64,000 nucleotides of DNA, taken from contig NZ_PVTJ01000012.1 of the NCBI RefSeq assembly GCF_003002955.1, forward strand, positions 94,695 to 158,694, written 5' to 3'. A model generated the notes under the pieces. The model was not told the origin of the DNA, did not search any database, and saw only the letters and a program-made list of their open reading frames with translations. The stretch's first letter is position 1, and each line of letters begins with the position of its first letter. The translations under genes were made by a program, and so were the position numbers. This DNA is from Glycomyces artemisiae (GTDB taxonomy: Bacteria; Actinomycetota; Actinomycetes; Mycobacteriales; Micromonosporaceae). Below, one piece after another: positions 59,058 through 64,000 of this stretch.

Positions 59058-60608
59058 TCAGCCCCGGTTCGGCGCCGTCCCGACCGTCCCCGTCTCCGCG
59101 CGCGGATCCGCCGCGCCCGCAACACGTCCCGCCTCGTCGATTTCGATGAGGTGCGCGTGCCCGAACCCGCTCCCGGCCGCCGCCGGGGCGACCGCGAACC
59201 CGCGTTCGCTCAGGCCCGCGCCCCACGCCTCGGGGCTCCCGTCCTCCAGCTCCACGTCCGTCTCGTACACGCCGGTCCACGTCCCGAACCCGGTCTCCCC
59301 CGGGTGCAGCCGCCACCGCGGCGCCGCCACCGCCGCCTCGACGGACTCGCCGCCGTGCAGGACCCGCGCGATCAGCTGCGACACGATCTGCGGCTGCGAG
59401 TCCCCGCCCATCGACCCGGCCACGAGCCGCAGCGACCCGTCGGCCCGCGTCACGAGCGCCGGCACGAGCGTGTGCGGCGGGCGCTTCCCCGGCCCGTACT
59501 CGGCCGGGTGCCCCGGCTCCAGGTTGAACCCGGTCCCGCGGTTCTGGAGGCCGATCCCGGTGCGCGGCTCGAACAGCCACGTCCCGAACCCGGCCGCATT
59601 CGACTGGATGTACGAGACGCCCATGCCGTTCCCGTCGAGCACCGCCATATAAGTAGTGCCGCCCGCGGCCTGGTGCACCGGCACCTCGGCCTTCGCGTCG
59701 GCGCTGATCCTCCCGGCCCGCTCCCCGGCCGCGGCCAGCAGGTCGGCGACGTCGGCACCGTCGAACAGCCGCTCCGGCCGGTCGTACCCGGCCTGCCGCG
59801 CGGCCTCGACCAGGTAGTGCGCCCACAGCGGGTCGCCCGCGTCCACCGGCAGGTCCAGCCTGTTGGCGATCGCCAGCGCGAGCAGCAGCAGGTACCCCTG
59901 CGAGTTCGGCGCCGCGGACCAGATTCGGTGCCCGAACGCCTCCACGCTCAGCGGCTCCTCCCACTGCGCCTGCACCGCGGCGAGGTCCGCCTCCGTGAAC
60001 AGGCCCTTCCCGATCTCCACGAGCCCCTGCCCGAAGTCCCCCAGGTAGAACCCGTCGCGCCCGCCCTCGGCGGCCGCGCGCAGCGCCGCGGCGGTCCGCT
60101 CCCGCGTCACCGTCGCCCCGGCCTCAAGCCCCACGAGGTCCTCGGCGCCCTCGACGCCGTCCAGGAGCGTCCCGGCCTTCGCGAGCATCGCCGTCGCGGG
60201 CCAGCCCTGCGACGCCAGCTCGATCGCGGGCGCCAGCAGCTCCGCCATCGGCCGCGACCCGTACCGCCCGTGCAGCGCGAACCACCCGTCCACGCAGCCC
60301 GGCACGGTCGCCGACCGCAGGTCGTTCCGGAACGGCATCGCCCGGTGCCCCTCGGCCCGCAGCCCCTCGGCGTCGGCACCCGACCCCGCACGCCCCGACG
60401 CGTTCAGATACGCGGGAACGTCCTCGCCGGGCACATGGACCAGTGCGAACAGGTCCCCGCCCAGCCCGCACAGGTGCGGGGCCACGATCGTCAGCGCCGC
60501 ACCGGCGGCGATCGCGGCGTCGACGGCGTTGCCGCCGTTCGCGAGCACGTCGGCGCCGATCCGGCTGACGTGCGGATCGACGGAACAGACCACACCCTGG
60601 TCGACCAC
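59058..60608 (-). CDS. ggt: Gamma-glutamyltransferase family protein
   Basis: 516 residues. The nucleophilic Thr318 (AAGGTTYMAVLDGNG) would begin the small subunit after self-cleavage. N-terminal DVLANGGNAVDAAIAAG near 20, and GSMGGDSQPQIVSQLI near 405 are classic. No signal peptide is seen, so it may be cytoplasmic, as in many actinobacterial paralogues that hydrolyse gamma-glutamyl or cephalosporin-like amides. The GTG at 60608 has AAGGAG 6 nt upstream, which decides against longer starts. Confidence 0.88.
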   Translation of the reverse strand: MVDQGVVCSVDPHVSRIGADVLANGGNAVDAAIAAGAALTIVAPHLCGLGGDLFALVHVPGEDVPAYLNASGRAGSGADAEGLRAEGHRAMPFRNDLRSATVPGCVDGWFALHGRYGSRPMAELLAPAIELASQGWPATAMLAKAGTLLDGVEGAEDLVGLEAGATVTRERTAAALRAAAEGGRDGFYLGDFGQGLVEIGKGLFTEADLAAVQAQWEEPLSVEAFGHRIWSAAPNSQGYLLLLALAIANRLDLPVDAGDPLWAHYLVEAARQAGYDRPERLFDGADVADLLAAAGERAGRISADAKAEVPVHQAAGGTTYMAVLDGNGMGVSYIQSNAAGFGTWLFEPRTGIGLQNRGTGFNLEPGHPAEYGPGKRPPHTLVPALVTRADGSLRLVAGSMGGDSQPQIVSQLIARVLHGGESVEAAVAAPRWRLHPGETGFGTWTGVYETDVELEDGSPEAWGAGLSERGFAVAPAAAGSGFGHAHLIEIDEAGRVAGAADPRAETGTVGTAPNRG

Positions 60609-60974
60609 GGGTGACTCCTTTGCGCAACCGCCGGCCATCGCCGAACGGGGGGACGGATTCGCGCCGGACCGCAGGTCCGGCATGGCGGAAAGCCTACCTT
60701 GCCGCGCGGCTAGTGACGAGCGCCCCGATCGGGGCGCCCACCCCGCCGCGGCATGCGCGCATCGATCCCACTCGATAAGATCGGGGAGGCGGATCGCAAT
60801 GGCGTCCATGGAGACACGGTTCCCAGCATTCGGACCGCGTGCCGGTGCTCACGACGGGTGTTTTTGTCCGTCGGCGGACCTAGCATAGAGGTGGACCGCG
60901 TCCACCTGTACGCCCAAGTCTCTTGTACGGTGGAGTTTCCGCGGTGGGGACGAGAGGAAAGATCGGAACTGGTC
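60609..60974. other. Intergenic control region
   Basis: 366 bp between divergent genes. A small inverted repeat, GTCCG and CGGAC around TCGG (60866-60879), and a -10-like TACGGT (60926-60931) lie on the side of the gene at 60975. An in-frame extension of that gene from 60753 has no family support. Nothing else is evident. Confidence 0.35.
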
Positions 60975-62111
60975 ATGGAAGAGCCGATACAACCAGCTGA
61001 TTCAGCCGGACCGATCTCGTCTACGGTGCACCGCTGGCGGCGCCTCGCAGTGCGGCACGACCTTGAGTGGAGCGAGCTCCTGCTCATCGCCCTCAACCTG
61101 TACGGCCTGCGCGGCAACAACAGCGAAGGCATGCGCCTGCGGCTGAACTCCGAGGACGAGGAGTTCATGCTCGTCCTCCCGGCCGACCGCGCGACCTCGC
61201 CGTTCAGCCTCCGCGCCCACGTCGACCCGTCCTCGCCCCAGCACGGCCTGAGCGAGCTCTGCGTCGACGGCACCCCGGTCGCCGAGATCATCGAGGCCGA
61301 ACCGGGAGAAGAGGTCCGCGGATACCTCCGCGCCGACGGCACCGCCGCCACCCTCCTCCTCCAGGCCGACGTCGAGTCCGCCGAACTGGTCAAGTGCTAC
61401 CGCGACCTCCTGGAGGCCCTCGCCTCCGACCTCGCCGACGACGGCGAGCAGCACCTCTTCGACGAGGTCACCCTCTCCGCGAGCGGCGCCCGCGACGAGC
61501 AGCTGATCGTCGAGCACCTCCTCGCGGTCCGCGAGGCCATGACCGCCGAAGGGCTCCCCGAGTCCACGACGCTCGGCGTCCTGACCCCGGCCCTGCGCAG
61601 CAAGGCCGCGTTCAACGAGCTCGCCGAGAAAGTGGGGCCCGTCCTCCTGTTCCTCACGACCGAGACGTACAAGGACGACAGCGCCGAACTCGCCGCCGAA
61701 CCGATCGTCCCCGAGGACGCCGCGGCCGCCGACCCCGTCATGCCGGTCGCCAGCCGCCAGTCCGAGCGCCTCTCCGAGATCCTCTCGGCGGCAAGGGAAG
61801 CCGGCCACCGCACCTCGTTCACCTACACGGTGGGCAGCGAACCGCTCGACGAGATGCGCGCCTGGCTCCTCCCCCTCGCCGAGCAGACCACGATGTGGCC
61901 GTCGCTGACGATCCTCCCCGCGGAGAGTCCCGTCGACGACTCCCAGCACATCGCGGCCCCCGACGAGCGCCTCGACTTCTTCCTGGAGGCCCGCCGCCTC
62001 CTCGAACAGATCTTCGCGCCGACCCAGCTGCGCCCCCAGCCGTGGCGCTGCTACCGCGGCCTCTGGTACCGCCAGCACGCCGGCGAGCACATCGAAGGCC
62101 CGTACGTCTGA
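60975..62111 (+). CDS. Uncharacterised protein
   Basis: 378 residues, predicted soluble, no recognised domain. The composition is strongly acidic (runs such as LASDLADDGEQHLFDE and EPIVPEDAAAADP). Conserved-looking blocks are WSELLLIALNLYGLRGNNSE near 37, RSKAAFNELAEKVGPVLLFL near 207 and QPWRCYRGLWYRQHAG near the C-terminus. Secondary structure looks mixed, and the arrangement resembles two related halves (LLEALASD / LLEQIFAP), but no repeat can be shown by eye. Start: ATG at 60975 with GGAA 6 nt upstream. No operon partner. Confidence 0.6.
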   Translation: MEEPIQPADSAGPISSTVHRWRRLAVRHDLEWSELLLIALNLYGLRGNNSEGMRLRLNSEDEEFMLVLPADRATSPFSLRAHVDPSSPQHGLSELCVDGTPVAEIIEAEPGEEVRGYLRADGTAATLLLQADVESAELVKCYRDLLEALASDLADDGEQHLFDEVTLSASGARDEQLIVEHLLAVREAMTAEGLPESTTLGVLTPALRSKAAFNELAEKVGPVLLFLTTETYKDDSAELAAEPIVPEDAAAADPVMPVASRQSERLSEILSAAREAGHRTSFTYTVGSEPLDEMRAWLLPLAEQTTMWPSLTILPAESPVDDSQHIAAPDERLDFFLEARRLLEQIFAPTQLRPQPWRCYRGLWYRQHAGEHIEGPYV

Positions 62112-62250
62112 GCCGAGGCCGGCTCGCAAACGCACAGAACGAATTCCAAACGGGACTCATGGATACTTCGCGTTAACTCCGCGAAGACATCTCTGGTTAC
62201 GACTCCGCACTACCGTCCTTCCGACACGGTGAGGACAAGGAGAGACAGTA

Positions 62251-63840
62251 GTGCGGTTCCCGACTGTGTCCGTTGTGATACCTGTGCACAACGCCATGCC
62301 GTATCTGGAGAAGACCATCGACTCGGTGCTGTCCCAGACCATCGGCACCGACCGGATCGAGATCATCGCCGTCGACGACGGCTCCACCGACGGCAGCGGC
62401 GACTTCCTCGACAAGCTCGCCCACCACCACGGCGACCTCATCACGGTCGTCCACCAGGCCGCCTCCGGCGGGCCCGGTCACCCGAGGAACGTCGCCCTCG
62501 ACTACTTCGCCACCGGCGAGTACGTCTTCTTCCTCGATGCCGACGACCATCTCGGACCCGAAGCCCTCGAACGCCTCGTCGCATCGGCCCGCCGCAACGG
62601 GTCGGACGTGGTCCTCGGCAAGGTCGTCGGCGTCGACCGCTCCGCGCCCCAGTCGATGTTCCGCCGCAACGAGGACGCCGCCGACCTCTACACGTCCCGC
62701 ATCTACTGGTCCATCGCCGCCTGGAAACTCTTCCGCACCGACCACCTCCGCCGGCATGGCATCCGCTTTCCCGTGGGCGTCAAACGCGCCGAGGACCAGC
62801 CGTTCACATTCCACGCCTACCTCCGCGCCCGCAACATCTCCATCGTCGCCGACTACGACTGCCTGTACCTCGTCCGCCGCGACGACGGAGGCAACGTCAC
62901 CTCAGCGACCGGAGAGGACTTCTTGCAGCGCACCGCGATCCTCTGGGAAATGCTCGTCCACATGGTCGAGCTCCTCCACGAGCACGTCCCGCCCGGCCCC
63001 GGCCGCGACCACCTCATGTACCGCCACTGGGAGACCGAAGGCATCTCGCTCCTGCGCTTCATCGCCATGATCGACGACCCCGAAGCCCGCACCGAATGGT
63101 GGCAGCGCACCACCGAGCTTCTCCACCGCCACCTCACCGCCGGTTCCCTCGCCAAACTCCACCCCCACAACCAGCCGATCCTCTTGGCCGCGGCCGCAAC
63201 CGAGTTCACTGAGATCGAAGGCCACTACCGAGGCGCCGCCGACCACGGCCGCGTCAAGGAACTCACCGTCATCGACGGCGCCCTCCACGAGCGCTACCTG
63301 GCCATCGCCGACCGCGGTGCCCCCACGACCTTCCTCCTGGACAAGCCCTCACGCATGTCCACCACCGTCACCGGCATCGCCCGCCGCAACGGCCGTCTCC
63401 ACATCAGCGGCACCACCGGATTCGCGCGCCACCGGGTCCTGGGTCTGCATCCCCGCATGGTCGCCATCGCCCGCGAGACCGGAGCCACCCTGACCAAACC
63501 CGCCGAGTACGACCCCGATACCCAGCACTTCAACATCGAGATCGACCCCATCGAGGACTTCCACGATCTCGCCCAGGGCGACGTGTTCGACCTCTACGTG
63601 GAGTTCGAACTTCCCGGCCAGACCCTCCAACAGGCCCTACGAGTCCCGAACCCCGCAGAACTCTCCCGCCGGCGAACGATGTTGACCCGCTATCGGCTCC
63701 GCACCAGCGTGAGCGTTCACCAGTACCTCACCAACCCCCGCAAGCGAGTCGCCCTCGAAGTCCACAAGACCAAGAGCACCCACAACCTCGTCCGGCACGT
63801 CAAACGCGCCATCCGACGCAGGCTCCACCGGCCGACTTGA
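62251..63840 (+). CDS. Family-2 glycosyltransferase
   Basis: 529 residues. GT-A fold in the first 230: VSVVIPVHNAMPYLEKTIDS at the N-terminus, AVDDGSTDGS near 40, GGPGHPRNVALDYF near 75, and the metal motif FFLDADDHLG near 92. The rest (about 230-529) is a long extension ending in a basic tail (RHVKRAIRRRLHR), as in cell-wall polymer or teichoic-acid-type transferases that stay at the inner membrane face. GTG start with AAGGAG about 9 nt upstream. Alone; the next feature is the 5S rRNA terminator. Confidence 0.85.
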   Translation: MRFPTVSVVIPVHNAMPYLEKTIDSVLSQTIGTDRIEIIAVDDGSTDGSGDFLDKLAHHHGDLITVVHQAASGGPGHPRNVALDYFATGEYVFFLDADDHLGPEALERLVASARRNGSDVVLGKVVGVDRSAPQSMFRRNEDAADLYTSRIYWSIAAWKLFRTDHLRRHGIRFPVGVKRAEDQPFTFHAYLRARNISIVADYDCLYLVRRDDGGNVTSATGEDFLQRTAILWEMLVHMVELLHEHVPPGPGRDHLMYRHWETEGISLLRFIAMIDDPEARTEWWQRTTELLHRHLTAGSLAKLHPHNQPILLAAAATEFTEIEGHYRGAADHGRVKELTVIDGALHERYLAIADRGAPTTFLLDKPSRMSTTVTGIARRNGRLHISGTTGFARHRVLGLHPRMVAIARETGATLTKPAEYDPDTQHFNIEIDPIEDFHDLAQGDVFDLYVEFELPGQTLQQALRVPNPAELSRRRTMLTRYRLRTSVSVHQYLTNPRKRVALEVHKTKSTHNLVRHVKRAIRRRLHRPT

Positions 63841-63866
63841 TCGCCGAGAACCGTTTCCGGGCATGC

Positions 63867-63899
63867 AGAAGGGCCCGACACTAGGTGTCGGGCCCTTCT
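63867..63899. terminator. Bidirectional terminator of rRNA operon
   Basis: A perfect 15 bp stem (63867-63881 with 63885-63899) around TAG. It ends the minus-strand rRNA operon 3' of 5S and also the glycosyltransferase transcript. Confidence 0.8.
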
Positions 63900-63910
63900 A
63901 TTCGTTTCAT

Positions 63911-64000
63911 GTTTGGCGGTGTCCTGCTCTCCCACACCCCCTCGGGTGCAGTACCATCGGCGCTGGAAGCCGTAACGACCGGGTTCGGAATGGGACCGGG
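63911..64000 (-). rRNA. rrf: 5S ribosomal RNA, partial (5' end outside window)
   Basis: On the minus strand the visible sequence contains CCGAACCCGG, CGCCGATGGTACTGCA and GGGAGAGCAGGACACCGCC, the conserved core and 3' third of actinobacterial 5S rRNA. The 3' end is near 63911. The gene continues beyond 64000, and 23S and 16S genes should follow on that side. Confidence 0.92.

Noticed and set aside
1..64000. CRISPR array, prophage or integrase
   Set aside because: No evenly spaced direct repeats and no phage structural or recombinase genes were seen.

Overview
The window is very GC-rich and gene-dense, with many GTG starts and ATGA/GTGA gene junctions. It carries a DtxR/IdeR-type iron box, a 13E12-type HNH protein, a DUF397 remnant, a sugar ABC transporter without its own ATPase, and several promoters whose -10 box ends only 6-7 nt before the start codon (leaderless transcripts). 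Together these point to a high-GC actinomycete. A closer placement, perhaps near Micromonosporales or Glycomycetales, is only a guess. The right edge enters a 5S rRNA gene on the minus strand, so an rRNA operon lies just outside.

Layout. 1-5300: the start of a proline-rich minus-strand gene, then a plus-strand operon of two unrecognised proteins, a TPR protein and a CHAT-domain (caspase-like) peptidase, arranged like a conflict or defence module. 5.3-9.7 kb: a hemerythrin, a DinB-like protein, an MMPL exporter and its TetR regulator. 9.7-26.7 kb: a large catabolic island. It holds alcohol dehydrogenase, SDR, MaoC hydratase, thiolase, two acyl-CoA dehydrogenases, thioesterase, acyl-CoA ligase, an APH-type kinase, a complete Liv-type ABC importer, two more SDRs, a quinone-oxidoreductase homologue and a TetR regulator. 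Four copies of one operator-like palindrome sit at its promoters. The kinase plus ACAD10/11-like pair suggests 4-hydroxy- or 4-oxo-acid degradation feeding beta-oxidation.

26.7-29.3 kb: a Nudix hydrolase and a 13E12 HNH protein. 29.8-38.9 kb: a plant-polysaccharide locus with a ROK regulator, two DUF6807 paralogues, a GH43 glycosidase interrupted in frame by a tRNA-derived sequence, a sugar ABC importer and a secreted pectate lyase. 38.9-42.3 kb: an iron-regulated pair made of a penicillin-acylase/siderophore-acyltransferase fusion and a siderophore-interacting protein. 42.3-46.1 kb: two kinase-fold proteins, an unknown, a DUF397 remnant and a SMI1-like protein.

46.1-52.3 kb: a P450 operon (two P450s, a ferredoxin reductase and a TetR regulator fused in frame to a 3Fe-4S ferredoxin), divergent from an MFS exporter across a shared palindrome. 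52.3-64 kb: a DUF998 membrane protein coupled to a 50-residue ORF, a two-component system, an NmrA-like reductase under two repeated palindromes, a secreted alpha-lytic-type protease, an AlkZ/YcaQ-type glycosylase, a gamma-glutamyltransferase, an unknown protein, a family-2 glycosyltransferase, and the 5S rRNA.

The features most worth following up are the tRNA fragment inside GH43, the acylase-acyltransferase fusion with an iron box, the TetR-ferredoxin fusion, the CHAT/TPR module and the catabolic regulon.
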